DNA of 64,000 bases, taken from positions 69,490,949 through 69,554,948 of the forward strand of contig JAKSZU010000009.1 of the NCBI GenBank assembly GCA_026018925.1, read 5' to 3'. Origin of the DNA: Tupaia tana (taxonomy: Eukaryota; Chordata; Mammalia; Scandentia; Tupaiidae). Every line of letters starts with the position of its first letter. Within the stretch, counting starts at the first letter, position 1. Of this stretch, positions 1-11,180 are shown piece after piece. A model generated the notes under the pieces. The model was not told where the DNA came from. It did not search any database and saw nothing but the letters and a program-made list of their open reading frames with translations. Position numbers and translations under genes: made by a program.

Positions 1-277
1 TTTTTTTTTTCTTTTTTTCTTTTTTTGGAGAGGTTTTTGCTATAGGGCGCGTGCGCTCGCCAGACAGACAGAGAGAGACAGAGAGATAGAAAGCAGGAAA
101 TCACCCCCCAGGGGGGATGGCCACGCCGCAATCCCTTCTCCTCCATTCTCCTCTCGGGATCTTGGGCACGCATGCACACGCGCCCGGCGTGAGTTTAAGC
201 CGCCGGGTCCGGGACTCGAACCACGGTCGACTACATGGGAGTCCAGTGACATAGCCATTACGCTAACTGCTGGTCCC
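1..277 (-). mobile_element. L-type tRNA SINE
   Basis: Read on the minus strand this is a nearly complete long-form SINE. The A box lies at 255-265 and a perfect B box (GGTTCGAGTCC) at 212-222. The G/A-rich middle, the C-rich CCCCCCTGGGG segment, the (TCTCTG) tract and the A tail (poly-T at 1-26) follow. It still holds many CpGs, suggesting a young copy. The tail may continue beyond the window edge, so the left target duplication cannot be seen. Confidence 0.9.
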
Positions 278-730
278 AATAAGTGGATTATTTTCTATTG
301 AAGATAACTTTATAGTATTGTCAACTGCACTGGTGAAAAATATACACATGTTGTTGGGAACCAGCAGTTAGCATAATGGCTATGTTGCTGGACTCCCACG
401 TAGTCGACCACGGTTCGTGTCCCAGACCCTGCGGCTTAAAACTCATGTCGGACGCATGTGCTTACGTGCCCAAGATCCGAAGAGGAGAATGGAGGAGAAG
501 GGATTGCAGCGTGGCCATCGCCCCTGGGGGGTGATTTCTCGCTTTTTGTCTCTCTCTGTCTGTCTGGCGAGCGCACGCACCCTATAGGAAAAAAACCTCT
601 AAAATAAAAGAAAGAAAAAAATGTACACATGTTGGAATATTCACTTTGTAACCTAAGTAACGTGAGATTTAATGTATAAAAGAAATTGAAATAAAGAGAA
701 ATTAGAAAAATAAAAAAGAGTTCAAAAAGT
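278..730 (+). mobile_element. L1 3'UTR end (split by SINE)
   Basis: The segments 278-354 and 621-730 together resemble the L1 3' end at 63550-63680, including TATTCACTTTGTAA and AATGTATAAAAGAA, and end in an A-rich tail. The element is 5'-truncated, or its upstream part is hidden by the SINE at 1-277. A second SINE splits it. Confidence 0.75.
354..624 (+). mobile_element. L-type tRNA SINE inside L1 3'UTR
   Basis: A complete long-form SINE starts with the GGGAACCAGCAGTTAGC head and ends in an A/G-rich tail. The 10-bp target duplication ACACATGTTG is present at 344-353 and 625-634, so the insertion into the L1 3' end is exact. Confidence 0.92.
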
Positions 731-799
731 TTAGCTTAATATATTTTACAGTTTTAGCATATGGATTTAAGGGAGAAATTTATCAAAATGACCTTACAA

Positions 800-1080
800 G
801 TAGAAATGAAAACAGAAGAAATTGTAAAAACTTGTAAAAAATATACCCTTCCAAAATGTACCAGATCCAGATGACTTTATCGATAAGTTCCCTCAAGAAC
901 ACAAGGGATAGATAATTCACACATCCTTAAATTTCTTCCAGAGATTAAAGAAGGAAAATTCTCATTTCAGTTTATGAAGCAAATATAACTGTCATGACAT
1001 AAGACCTTGACAAAGAAAGCAGACTGATGAAATCTAGAAATCAAATTGATTTACAGAGATAGACACAATAAACTTAAATG
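800..1080 (+). mobile_element. Degraded L1 ORF2 fragment
   Basis: The sequence reads like the stretch between the endonuclease and reverse transcriptase domains of L1 ORF2 (...CAGATCCAGATGACTTTATC...), but with many stops and indels. The call rests on similarity to L1 consensus as remembered. No ends are visible. Confidence 0.5.
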
Positions 1081-1584
1081 GTAAGTAATGACATTTATGA
1101 CTGTATTAAAAGAACCATATACTGTGATCAAGGCCTATTTATCCCATAAATGTGAAAATGGTTCAAAATCAGAGAACCTATTATTATATTGCTGTCCTTA
1201 ATAGAGCAAATGAGGAAGGAAACACACATGCATGTACAAAAACACAATTTCCCTCTAAATGCTGGAGAAAATGAACTATTAATTTCTGGTAAAAATCTAT
1301 AGTAAAATAAGAATAGAAGCATATTATTTTCTATATTACAAAATTACGAATATTTCAAACATCTATTTAATTACTCACTTTGATCCTATTAAAGGAAACA
1401 AAAAGAAATAGATCTATACCAATAATAAAATTACTTAAAATATTTTTTGGAAATTCCAGCGTTTATATAAAGCATGTACAAGAAATAAGATGTACAAATA
1501 TGAGAAGTGAGGAAAGATATTTGTGGCAGACAATATAATTACTATAGAGCCAATTGAAGAGAATCAGCTGAAAAACAAACATAA
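1081..1584. other. Unassigned AT-rich DNA
   Basis: I see no repeat family, coding signal or structured element here. The left part may be further degraded L1. Confidence 0.5.
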
Positions 1585-1740
1585 CAGAAGACATTTACAT
1601 AATCATCCTTGCAATAATTCTATGGGTCAGGTTCTAAGATAACTCACATTTTACTTGGAGAAGACAAAGTACAAGGTAATTGATTAATTTACTCAAGTTT
1701 ACATATCTAGAAAATGACGAAGCAAGGATTTCATTCTTTA
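1585..1740 (+). mobile_element. MIR SINE, 3' half
   Basis: The order of words fits the MIR core and 3' half: an AATCATCCTTGCAATAATTCTATG segment, then a degraded 'AGATGAGGAAACTGAGG' analogue and CAAGTTTACATATCTAG. It is strongly diverged, as expected for an ancient mammalian repeat. Confidence 0.55.
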
Positions 1741-1972
1741 TTGTCTGATTTGAATAGTAAGGTAGAAAATACAATAATAAAAAAATGATATTTCACAAAT
1801 AAATTTAAATAAGTACAGCATGATAACTTTAACATGAAATGTGCAAGACTTCTTTGAAGAAACAAACTTTACTGAAATACTTTTGGTACTTGAAAAATTA
1901 ATATTGAATAAAAATAATTATTGAATTAATATCATTCAATTTAGAGCAAAACAATGTGATGATGGACTTTAA
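1741..1972. other. Unassigned AT-rich DNA
   Basis: Simple AT-rich sequence with no recognisable repeat or coding signal. Confidence 0.5.
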
Positions 1973-2154
1973 AAAATAATTATTTATTTAATTTTACTTA
2001 TTATTATTACTTTTAATTTTCTATAGGGCACATGTGCTCACCAGATAGAGACAGAGAGGAGAGAGAGAAAGTGAGAAAGCAAGTCGCCAGGTCCAGGACT
2101 CCAACTACAGTCAGCCATGTTGGAGTCCAGAACCTTAACCACCATTCTGGTCTG
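1973..2154 (-). mobile_element. S-type tRNA SINE
   Basis: On the minus strand a tRNA-like head (2080-2154) is joined directly to the pyrimidine tract and an A/T-rich tail (1973-2020), without the middle block of the long form. Confidence 0.8.
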
Positions 2155-2230
2155 AAGTATTTTTTTTAATATGGTCACATTTAAAGTTCATTAAGCCCAA
2201 TAAATGGGCATAAATAGTCAAAAATATTTT

Positions 2231-2455
2231 AGAGCAGGTGGTAGCACAGTGGTACTGGAAATAGACCCACATGGAAAGGGTCCTGGGTTCATGTCCTGGG
2301 ATGTCCCCATGCACACCCAATGCACACAGGCCCATGATACAGGCCAGCTGGTACTGGGGTGTGTTATAGTCTGAGGGCCCTGTTGTAGGAGGGGAGGTGA
2401 TTCTCTCTCCCTCTGTCTCTGTCTCTTGGAGAAAATCAAGAAAGAAATTTTAAAA
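2231..2455 (+). mobile_element. D-type tRNA SINE
   Basis: The tRNA-like head (GTGGTAGCACAGTGGTACTGG) is followed by a middle with GCACACAGGCCCATGATACAGGCC and a CTCTCTCC tract, then an A-rich tail. The middle differs from the long form, and few CpGs remain. I treat it as a separate, older tRNA-SINE family. Confidence 0.7.
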
Positions 2456-2559
2456 CAACTTTGAGAAAAATGAGAGAATAACAGACCATTTAGTAAAGGG
2501 TATTTTAAAGTTATTAAAAGTGAACTGTGTGATTTGGCATATGAATTAATAGATAAAGT

Positions 2560-3060
2560 AATTGCTAGCATTCACTGGTTATTCATTTTATATCAGGTAC
2601 TGTTTTTTTTTAAACAAGTTTATTTATCTCTTCCATTAGAGAGAGAAGCAAAAAGAGAGAGGAAGGGAAACAGCCACCCTCCCAAAAGGCCCCTTACTAT
2701 GACACATCCCCAGCCTTAGCCAATTGCAGGCACATATAAGTGGGCTCAGTGTGTGCAGGGAGACTTCAGGAAATGAATCCAGGACATTTTCACATCACTT
2801 CAGCATTATAGAATGTCATGTCACCACTGTGCCATCACAGCTAGCCCCAGGTTTGAATAGAATTTTGAATAATTTATGCACCATATTGTATTTAAATCAC
2901 TTTATGCATATTATCTCACTTAATCCTTTTATGAACCTAAAAAGACAACTTCATTATTATCCTTGTTTATGAATAGATATATTGAGACAAAAAATTAAGT
3001 AATTTTATGAAAGCACACTGCTTGATGATGATCTGTATGCATCCAGAAGCTTCCCTGAAA
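2560..3060 (+). mobile_element. MIR SINE (split by D-type SINE)
   Basis: The MIR core is visible at 2560-2601 (ATTCACTGG...ATATCAGGTACTG). It resumes at 2850-3060 with CACTTTATGCATATTATCTCACTTAATCC and TATTGAGACAAAAAATTAAG. The D-type SINE at 2602-2849 interrupts it. Confidence 0.7.
2602..2849 (-). mobile_element. D-type tRNA SINE inside MIR
   Basis: On the minus strand the copy runs from GGGGCTAGCTGTGATGGCAC through a GTGCACACACTGAGCCCAC-like middle and a CTCTCTTTT tract to an A-rich tail (poly-T at 2602-2611). Confidence 0.7.
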
Positions 3061-3400
3061 GTCACTATGTTGTGCGTAATGAAATATTAAGCTCACAAAT
3101 AGACCAAAGCATGCATCTTCACTTAATATACTAAGACAAAGATGTTTCAAAGTAATATAGAAAAGTTGGCACAATTGGTTAATTACCAGGATAATGGTGG
3201 TGGTGACAATTGGGAGATTGGCTAGTTTCTTGCATCATATCACATGCCAAAACAAATCATTAATGAGTTAAGAGTTAATTTTTAAAAAAGAATATGAAAC
3301 ATTTTATAAGAAAAGTGAATATTTATTTGATGAGACTTTTCTTTTTTTAAGCACAAAAGACAGAAGCCAGATAATAAAAGCTGGTGTACTTGCCTTCATA
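3061..3400. other. Unassigned AT-rich DNA
   Basis: Nothing certain. Wording near 3225-3275 vaguely recalls L1 ORF2 but is not strong enough to call. Confidence 0.4.
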
Positions 3401-3451
3401 AAAATTTAATTATTTTAAATAATTTTTTATTTATTTAATTTTATTTATCAT

Positions 3452-3707
3452 CATTTTTTTTTTTTAGAGAGGTTTTCGCTATAGGGTGCTTGCACGCACC
3501 AGAAAGAGACAGAGAGACAGAAAGTGAGAAATCACCCCCAGGCGGCATGGCCACGCCGCAATCCCTTCTCCTCCATTCTCCTCTCGGGATCTTGGGCACG
3601 CATGCACACACGCCTGGCGTGAGTTTAAGCCACCGGGTCTGGGACTTGAACCGCGGTCGACTACATGGGAATCCAACGACATTGCCATTATGCCAACTGC
3701 TGGTCCC
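3452..3707 (-). mobile_element. L-type tRNA SINE
   Basis: A complete minus-strand long form with poly-T at 3452-3465, and head ending TGCTGGTCCC at 3707. It lies inside the A/T-rich tail of the adjoining short-form SINE. Confidence 0.88.
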
Positions 3708-3752
3708 TTATTTTTAATTTGCTACAGGGCATGTGCACTCACCAAAGAGAGA

Positions 3753-3755
<3 letters not shown>

Positions 3756-3797
<42 letters not shown>
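3756..3797. repeat. (AG)n microsatellite
   Basis: About 20 uninterrupted AG units. The run is an expansion of the SINE pyrimidine tract seen on the opposite strand. Confidence 0.95.
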
Positions 3798-3800
<3 letters not shown>

Positions 3801-3897
3801 AAAGTGAGAAAGCAAGCTCCCAAGTCTAGTACTCAAACTGCAGTCGACCATGTGAGAGTTTCAGCACCTTAATCACCCAGTCACCTGCTGGCCCCCA

Positions 3898-4227
3898 ATA
3901 TTTAAATATTCTGATGTAAATAAAAAAGAAGAAACCTCACAAACAAAATCTAAAGGAAAATGTCAAAAGAAAAAGTGTTATATAGACTGATAAAGGAAAA
4001 AAAACAATAGAATTAATTTAAAGAGCATTTTAACAAAATATGGAAAATAGAGATATCTTATTAGAAAAATAGGCAAAAAACCTGAAAAGAAATGTCACAG
4101 GGAAAAATCAAATGTTCATGGCACAGTTAAAAATTGTTTAATGTTAGCAGTGAAAAGTGAAATTTAAATATTGATGAGATACAATTTTCCACCAAATTAC
4201 TCTTTTACTTTAAATAGATGTACAAGC
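3898..4227. other. Unassigned A-rich DNA
   Basis: A-rich on the plus strand, no recognised family and no open frame of note. Confidence 0.45.
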
Positions 4228-4396
4228 GTGCCAATTTTCTTTTTTTAGGTTTTTGCCAATAGGACACATGCTCTTGCCAGAGAGAGAGAGACAGAGAGAG
4301 AGAGAAGAGAGACAGAGAAGGAAAGTGAGAAATCCTCCCCTGGTGGGGATGGCCACACCACAATTCTTTCTCCTACTAGCTCCTCTCAGGATTTTG

Positions 4397-4438
<42 letters not shown>

Positions 4439-4530
4439 TGGGCCAGGCATGATTTTCAAGCCACCAGGTTCCGGATTTGAACTGTGGTCAGCTATTTTGG
4501 AGTCCAGCACCTTAACAACCATGTCACCTT
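4228..4530 (-). mobile_element. L-type tRNA SINE with CA expansion
   Basis: A diverged minus-strand long form. Its alternating purine-pyrimidine middle has grown into an (AC)18 microsatellite. Confidence 0.82.
4401..4436. repeat. (AC)n microsatellite
   Basis: Eighteen perfect AC units inside the SINE, at the place where other copies carry GTGCGTGCGTG. Confidence 0.97.
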
Positions 4531-4568
4531 TGTTCTTCAAGCATATTTTGAAACACTAGTCATGAAAT

Positions 4569-4832
4569 TGGGACCAACAAATGGCATAATGGTTATGTTG
4601 GTGGACTCCCATGTAGTTTACCAGTTTGATTCCTGGAGCTAGTAACTTAAAACTGATGCTGGACTTGTGTATGTATCCCTAAGATCTGAAAAGGAAAATG
4701 GAGGAGAAGGTATTGTGGTGTGGCCATCCCCCTGGGGGGTGTTTTCTCTCTTTCTGTCTTTCTGTCCCACCATCTCTCCACAAGTGCACACACACTCTGG
4801 CAAAAAAATTTCTCTCAAAAACAAACAAAAAA
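4569..4832 (+). mobile_element. L-type tRNA SINE
   Basis: A diverged complete long form from GGGACCAACAAATGGC to an A-rich tail with AAAACAAAC. Confidence 0.85.
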
Positions 4833-5073
4833 ATTAGTCATAAAATTAATTAATGCTTCCTTTCTATAAGTTTTTTTTTAACAACATGCATTAAGAATCT
4901 CATGGGTACTTAAGCAGTACATAAATAAAATAACTAAGTAAAGAACCTAAAGAAATGAACTTTACTGAAGTTTATCTAAGTACCTAAATAAAGTCTCAAT
5001 TAAATAAGTAAATTTATTTATAGGACAGAATGTTATAGAGATACACAAGAAAAGTGTGTTTGTATATTTAAAT
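4833..5073. other. Unassigned AT-rich DNA
   Basis: AT-rich DNA between SINEs, without recognisable content. Confidence 0.45.
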
Positions 5074-5321
5074 TTTGCCAGAGGGTGATGCATTTACCAG
5101 ATAAAGACAGAGAGAGGGGAGAAGAAGGAAAGCAAAAAACCACTCCTGTGGGGAATGGTCAAGCCAGAATTCTTTCTCCTCCATTTAACTCTCCTATTGG
5201 GATTTTGAGTATGCGCATACATTTGTCTGTCTTGTTTTTAAAGCTGTCAGGTCAAGGACTAAAACTGCACAGTCAACCATGTGAGATCTAGTCACCTTAA
5301 TGATTAGGCCACAGGCTGGCC
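5074..5321 (-). mobile_element. L-type tRNA SINE
   Basis: An old, CpG-poor minus-strand copy. The GGGATTTTGAG middle and a weak B box near 5250 remain visible. Confidence 0.78.
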
Positions 5322-5426
5322 ACACTGTATGTATTTTTAAATACTCCAAGTTGAAATTTCCTAACTACTTGTTTCTAAGCTCCACTCAAATGAAGTCCAG
5401 AGATTATATTTAGTTTACTTGTGCAT

Positions 5427-5693
5427 TTTTTTTTTGGTAGAGGATTTGGCCTTAGGGTGCGTACACACACCAGGAGAAGAGAGAGAGACAGAGATAGTGA
5501 GAGGAAAAGTGAGAAATCAACCCTCAGGAAGGATAGCCATGCTGCAATCTTTTCTCCTCCATTGTCCTCCTGGGATCTTGGGCATGCACTCACATGCACC
5601 TGGCAGTGATTTTCAAGCCACCAAGTCTGGGACTCAAACTATGGTCAGCTATGTGGGAGTCCAGTGACATAACCACTGCACCATCTCTAGCCC
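5427..5693 (-). mobile_element. L-type tRNA SINE
   Basis: A full minus-strand long form with poly-T at 5427-5436, ending at CATCTCTAGCCCC. Confidence 0.85.
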
Positions 5694-5732
5694 CCTCCTT
5701 GTGAACTTAACAAAAATATTCTTCAACAGTAG

Positions 5733-5993
5733 GGAGCCAGGAGATTGGCATAGCAGTTATGTTGCTGGACGAACCCACCGCCATTCGAGTCTCAGACCTG
5801 ATGGCTTGAAAATTACACTGAGCACATGTGCATGCATTCTCTTGGTAGGAGAATGGAGGAGAAGGGATTGTGGCATGGCCAGTCCCCCTGCTCCCTGTCT
5901 CTCTGGATGAGCACATGCACCCTATAACAAAAATCTCTCTCAAAAAAAAAAAAAACAAAAACAAAAACAAAAACAAAAACAAAAAAAACATAA
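5733..5993 (+). mobile_element. L-type tRNA SINE with (AAAAAC)n tail
   Basis: A long form with deletions in the anticodon-arm and middle regions. Its tail has become a pure AAAAAC array at 5940-5990. Confidence 0.82.
5940..5990. repeat. (AAAAAC)n array
   Basis: A short tandem array that evidently arose from the SINE A tail. Confidence 0.95.
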
Positions 5994-6010
5994 TCTACAA
6001 TTTATTCTCA

Positions 6011-6279
6011 ATTTTTTTTTTGGAGAGGTTTTTGCTATAGGGTGTGTGCAGTATGCACTCGCCGGAAGGACAGAGAGAGACAGAGAGACAGAAAGCAAGA
6101 AATTACCCACCAGGGGGATGGTCACGCTGCAATCCCTTCTCCTCCATTCTCCTTTCGGGATTTTGGGCATGCACGCACATGCACCCAGTGTGAGTTTTAA
6201 GCTACTGGATCTGGGACATGAACCCCAGTCAACTCCATGGGAGTCCAGCAACGTAACCATTATGTCATCTGCTCATTCC
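6011..6279 (-). mobile_element. L-type tRNA SINE
   Basis: A minus-strand long form next to the previous plus-strand copy, giving a tail-to-tail inverted pair (5733-6279). Confidence 0.87.
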
Positions 6280-6679
6280 AATGCTAATAATTTTTAAAAT
6301 ATTCTTTCTCTGTGTCTTCAAACTGTGTTTACTGGCATTTTTTATGTCTTGTTACTTTTTCTTCAGTTTTAACTCTCTTTAGCCCAGACTGAGCCTCCAG
6401 CAGTTTGCCAATTGCAGTTAGTTTCCTTACTCTGGCTCTGGTTTGCATATAGGTTTCTCCTTGTGGATTTTTGCTATTGTAAGTGATAATTCCATGTACT
6501 CACTTGTATTTTTCTTCAGTTTGAGGACAGCAATTTGCCCTGTGACCCCACTTCAATTACCAATACCCAAAACAAGTTGTTATTTTTTTCCATTTGTTCT
6601 CTTTTAAACTTTAAGAACAGAGTGGTTGCTTCTACATTTTTTATATGCCAGACTGGAAACATAACGCATGACATTATTA
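6280..6679 (-). mobile_element. Possible antisense L1 5' region
   Basis: A CTCTTTAGCCCAGACTGAGCC segment and the following text resemble the antisense of an old L1 5' region as I remember it. The match is weak and could be coincidental; no ends are visible. Confidence 0.3.
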
Positions 6680-8290
6680 AGAAAATGTGTTTTATGAGGC
6701 CAGTACCACTTTGATACAAAAGCTAAATAAGAACATCACAATAGATTGCTATTAAAGTCAGTTTCTTTGATGAACATACATGTAAAAATCCTCAACAATC
6801 ACTAGCAAATTGAATTCAATAGTAAATTAAGAGGATCATCATACACCATGATCAGTTGGGATTAATTGCTATGATACAAGAAAATCTCAATATATGCAAA
6901 TCAATGAATATGATACATCACATAAACAGAATGAAGAATAAAAATGATCAACCCAGCAGATACAGAGAAAGCATTTGACATACCTATGCATCCTTTCATC
7001 ATGAATACTCCCAACAAATTAGGTATAGAGGAATGTACCTCAACATAACACAGGCTGTATGTGACAAGTCCATAGCTAATATCATACTCAATGTGAAAAG
7101 CTAAAAGTTTTTTGTATAAGATCAAGAACAAGACAAAGGTGCCCAATCTTACCACTTTTATTCAGCAATTAGACAGAAAAAGAAATAAAAGGAAAGGAAA
7201 AAGTAAAATTGTCTCTTTTTTACAGATGACATGATTACACATATTTATATATTCCTAAAGTCTCCATCAAAAAAACTATTAAACTAATGTAAACTAATAA
7301 ACAAATTCAACAAAGTTGCAGGGTATAATATTGACATGCAAAAATAAGTTCAGTGTCTATACATTAACCATGAACTATCTAAAAGCTAAACTAATTTCAT
7401 TTATAATAACATTTAAAAATACCCAGAAATAAATTTAACCAAGGAGGTGAAATCTTTGTACACTGAAAACAGTAACATGAAAGAATTTGAGTAAGACACA
7501 ATAAATGGAAAGATATCCAAGTTCATGAATTAGACATTTCTAAAATGTCCATACTATCCAAGTAATCTACAGATTAAATGCAATTACTATCAAATTTATA
7601 ATGACATTTTTCACAGATATAGACAAACTAATTTTAAAATTCACGTGGAACCACAAGAGACTCCAAATTGCCAAAGCAATCTGGAGAGAGAACAAAGTTA
7701 TAGACATCGCACTTCTTGGTGTCAAACATCATTACAAAAACATAGTCCTTGAGACCAGCAGTTGGCGTAATGGTTATGTTGCTGGGCCACTGTGTAGTCG
7801 ACTGTGGTTCAAGTCCCGGACCTGGTGGCTTAAACTCACACCGAGCGCATGTGTGTGCATGCCTAAGAACCTGAGAAGAGAATGGAGAAGAAGGGATTAT
7901 AGCGTGGCTATCCCCTCTAAGGGTTATTTCTTGCTTTCTGTCTGTCTGTCTCTCTGTCTTTCTGGCGAGCACATGTGCCCTAATAGCAAAAACCTCTCAA
8001 AAATTTAATAAAAGCCATAGTCCTGGCCTATAAACATACACATAGACCAATGAAACGTAGTTGAGATCCCAGAAAAAAACCCATCATACATGATCATTGA
8101 TAATTGACAAGGGTGCCAATAATATGCAAAGGGAAAATGATGGTCTCTTAAATAAACAGTCCTGCAAAAACTGAATATCTGCTGTAAAATACTGAAATGT
8201 ATTCCTTAGCTTACAGCACTTACAAATTTTAACTTGAGATTGATTATAAACTTATATGTAAGATCTGAAACCAAGAAAGTTTTAGAAGTA
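6680..8290 (+). mobile_element. L1 ORF2 fragment (reverse transcriptase to C-terminal part)
   Basis: The plus strand follows L1 ORF2 from the pre-RT segment (CAGTACCACTTTGATAC) through the RT domain near 6960-7230 (a degraded FADD-like segment at 7217-7230). It continues to the region around 7560-7740, whose translation reads ILKFTWNHKRLQIAKAIW. A SINE splits it at 7751. Stops and frameshifts are frequent, so it is dead. Confidence 0.8.
7751..8014 (+). mobile_element. L-type tRNA SINE inside L1
   Basis: A complete long form. The target duplication CATAGTCCT flanks it (7741-7749 and 8016-8024). Confidence 0.9.
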
Positions 8291-8640
8291 AAGAAACTTC
8301 TATGTTTATTTTATGATTTATTATTTGCATTCAATTATTGTACCTCTCTATGGCACACACTTTTTTCTTTTTTCCCTTTTTTGTTTAATTTTTATCTTTA
8401 TAAAGAAAAAATTGCAGAACATTTTTTCCACAGAGAAATTTATATTTATTTGTTTGTTAGATGCTTCTTTCCTTTGTCCTTCCCATTCCTACCCACACTT
8501 TACCACACCATGTTTTTCAAGGTATGCATGCAGTATATTACAACCAAATCAAGTATATTACTATAAACAACATTTTCAACAGAGTATTTAACAGTTTTAT
8601 GTCTGATAAGAGGTTTTTTTTTTTTTTTCTTTATTTTTCT
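8291..8640. other. Unassigned T-rich DNA between L1 pieces
   Basis: No family recognised. A pyrimidine-rich stretch is followed by a poly-T at 8612-8627, which could be the tail of an unrecognised minus-strand insertion. Confidence 0.4.
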
Positions 8641-9085
8641 GTGACCCTCGCACCCACTGCCTGCTGGTGGGAATGTAAATTGGTACAACCACTATGACAA
8701 ACAATATGGAGGTTCCTCAAAAGCCTACAAATAGAACTATCAGATAACCCTTTACACTTCTTGGCATTTACCCAACAGACAGGAAAACAATCAGTTGGAA
8801 AGACACTTGCACACTCATGTTTATTGTAGCATTATTCACATTTGCTAAGACATGAAATAAACCTAAATGTCCTGACAAATAAATTTAAAAACTGTGGCAT
8901 ATATACCCTATGCAATACTACTTAGCCATAAGAAATAATGAGACCGTGAAATTTGATACAAAGTGAATGAATTTAGAAGATTTAATGCTAACTGAAGTAA
9001 GTTAGACTGTGAAAGATAAACACTGTATATCACTGTTCAATATATTGTAAATGCACTCTACAGAAGAAATGAAAAGATCTGAAGT
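8641..9085 (+). mobile_element. L1 ORF2 3' end and 3'UTR fragment
   Basis: The text CTGCTGGTGGGAATGTAAATTGG and the following ~400 bp parallel the L1 copy at 62990-63400, but more diverged. Confidence 0.78.
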
Positions 9086-9094
9086 AGGGAAAAT

Positions 9095-9825
9095 ATTGAT
9101 AATGGTTCGGGTGCCAGTTTTCTGAAGATAATATCAAAAGCACAAGCAAAAAATAAACATAAATAAGTGTGTCTACATCAAACTAGCAAGTTGCTGCACT
9201 ACTAAATGAAAAGGCAGCCTATGGAATGGGAAAAAATATTTCCAAACTCTACATATGATAGTGGTTAATATTCAAATATATAAAAACTCATACAATGGAA
9301 TAGCAAATAAATAAGTTAAATTAAAATGGGGATAAAAAAGCTGGCCCAATAGCACAGTGAATAGGGAGACAGATCCCACATGGCTGTCCACAGTTCAAAT
9401 CCTGACCCCAGCAATTTGAAAAGCACACCAGATGTGTGTATGTGCATGCCTCATATCCAGACAGGATGAAAAATGGAAGAGAAGGGATTGCAGTGGGAGT
9501 ATGCCCCATTGGGAGGTTCTTTCTCCCCCTCACCATCTCCCCATCTCTCTTTGACAAATTCACATATTCTCTGGTAAAGAACCTAGTAGACATTTCTCTA
9601 AAGTATACACAAATGGCCAAAGAAAAAAATAAAAAGATGCTTAACATCACTAATCGTGATGATAATGCAAATTTATACCACTATGTCATCTGCTGGCCTC
9701 AAAATTTTATTCATTTTTTGACAAATAATAATAGCAACCACACTGTTTACAGTGTGGTTAATTAATTCAATTTAATGAGATATTACCTCACACCTACTAG
9801 AATGGCTATTATTAAAAAAACACAG
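9095..9825 (+). mobile_element. L1 ORF2 C-terminal fragment (split)
   Basis: The segments 9095-9341, 9598-9680 and about 9770-9825 follow the ORF2 stretch just upstream of the part seen at 8641, so this is a second L1 copy rather than a continuation. Plain text includes AGCAAGTTGCTGCAC and AACATCACTAATCGTGATG. The piece 9680-9770 is unexplained. Confidence 0.7.
9342..9597 (+). mobile_element. Divergent tRNA SINE (D/L intermediate)
   Basis: The GCTGGCCCAATAGCACAGTG head resembles the D type, while the AAAATGGAAGAGAAGGGATTG middle is shared with the long form. An early member linking the two is plausible. Confidence 0.68.
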
Positions 9826-10044
9826 AATAGATAATATGTGAAATGTTTAATAATAAGGTTAAGTGTATAGATTTACTTAACTACAGTTAAATTAGCTTAA
9901 TTAATATTATGCAGTCTACGAAAACTTTGAAATTTTTAATAATACTGAAAAAAGTATTATGCAAAGTGAAAGAAATCAAAAGAATATTTGTAACAATATA
10001 TATTTAGAATAATCACAAAATATATTTGAAAAAATAATGCCTTA
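9826..10044. other. Unassigned AT-rich DNA
   Basis: No feature seen. Confidence 0.45.
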
Positions 10045-10200
10045 GGGCAGGCAAGAGGTGTGGTAGTTAAGGGTACTGGATGCCTATATGACTGACCGTG
10101 GTTCAAGTACTGAACCTGATGGCTTACTTTCTCATTTTTTTTCTCTATCTCTCACTCTGTCCCTCTCTGTTCAAATTTAAATTAATTAATTAATTAATTG
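10045..10200 (+). mobile_element. S-type tRNA SINE
   Basis: The head (GAGGTGTGGTAGTTAAGGG, B-like GGTTCAAGTAC) leads straight into TCTCTCACTCTG and an ATTA-repeat tail. Confidence 0.8.
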
Positions 10201-10263
10201 TTCAAAAAATGCCTCAGTTTCCCATTTTGTTTTACTGCAAGGGGCGCTATATATGTATTTCTG

Positions 10264-10515
10264 GGGCTGGCCCTGTAGTCTAGTATTTAAAGGAGCTAGA
10301 TACCACATGGCTGACAATGTTTTAAATCCCAACCCCTGTGGCTTGGAAAAAACACCAGATGTGTTGTATGCATGCCCAAAATTCCAATGGGATGGATAAA
10401 TGGAGGGAAAACGTTTGTTGTATGACCAGGACCCACTAGGGAGTGCTCTGCCCCTCCACTTTGTCACTGCCTTTCTTGGTTGAGTGCACATACCCTGTAG
10501 CAAATAAAAAATACA
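10264..10515 (+). mobile_element. D-type tRNA SINE
   Basis: The head reads GGGGCTGGCCCTGTAGTC, with a middle containing ACACCAGATGTGTTG and an end at CCCTGTAGCAAATAAAAAA. It is old and CpG-depleted. Confidence 0.7.
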
Positions 10516-11180
10516 TCTCTGGAAAGAGAAGAGTGTGACCGAAGAGAAGTCTGCCAAAAGATAAGAAGAAAGGGAATCTGGCTCAGAAAACTGTGGGAAT
10601 ATGAATATCCTTTTCCAAATTGTAGGGTTTTTAGCTAACTACCTAGTTAGAAACTAACTAGACAACTAACTAAACAAAAAGAGACCACTGATACAGCGGG
10701 CAGTGGTAGTGGTGGTGATAATTATAGCAATGACATAGTTGTGTCAAGGTTAGGTAAATGAATTTGAACAGTGCTTCTGATTCAGCAAAACATGCAGAAA
10801 TTCTCTATCTTTATTGAGAAGTGCAAAAGTGTAGAAAGCATAAGTAGAACATTAAGCAGAGGCTTGTGTCAGGATGAAGATGTTTTAGATTAGGGCTTGG
10901 AGTGAGATCAGACCAAAGATCCAGGGATTATGCCAAAACAGTTAGTCAATAGCCAAGTCTTCATCAGGGATGCAGAATTCCTACATATATGCACCCTTCT
11001 ATTGCGATAAAGCTGTGTAAGCACCTCATCACCACAAGTTATACAGGTGCCTTTTTGTGAAAGATATTCATGGAAGGTTGTGAAAGTCAGAATTTATAGA
11101 AAAGAATATGCTAGCCAAAATAAATGCTTAGCAGAAGAATAGTGACATATGCTAAACTAAAAAATATAGATAGTATTTTA
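10516..11180. other. Unassigned unique-looking DNA
   Basis: No repeat family or coding exon recognised. A short GTGGTAGTGGTGGTG run lies near 10705. Confidence 0.45.

Larger units (their letters stand above)
3400..3897 (-). mobile_element. S-type SINE with L-type SINE in its tail
   Basis: The minus-strand short-form body lies at 3708-3897. Its A/T-rich tail resumes at 3400-3451, beyond a long-form copy that sits in the tail. The short copy carries an expanded (AG)n run at 3756-3797. Confidence 0.75.

Noticed and set aside
40..279. Recurrent open frames of 60-140 codons with shared words such as SLDSHVVDRGS or SPPGGMATPQS at dozens of places
   Set aside because: They all fall on SINE copies and are translations of the same repeat; none has an independent coding signal.
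4401..4436. Possible functional Z-DNA element at the CA array
   Set aside because: It is an expansion of the SINE middle; no evidence for function.
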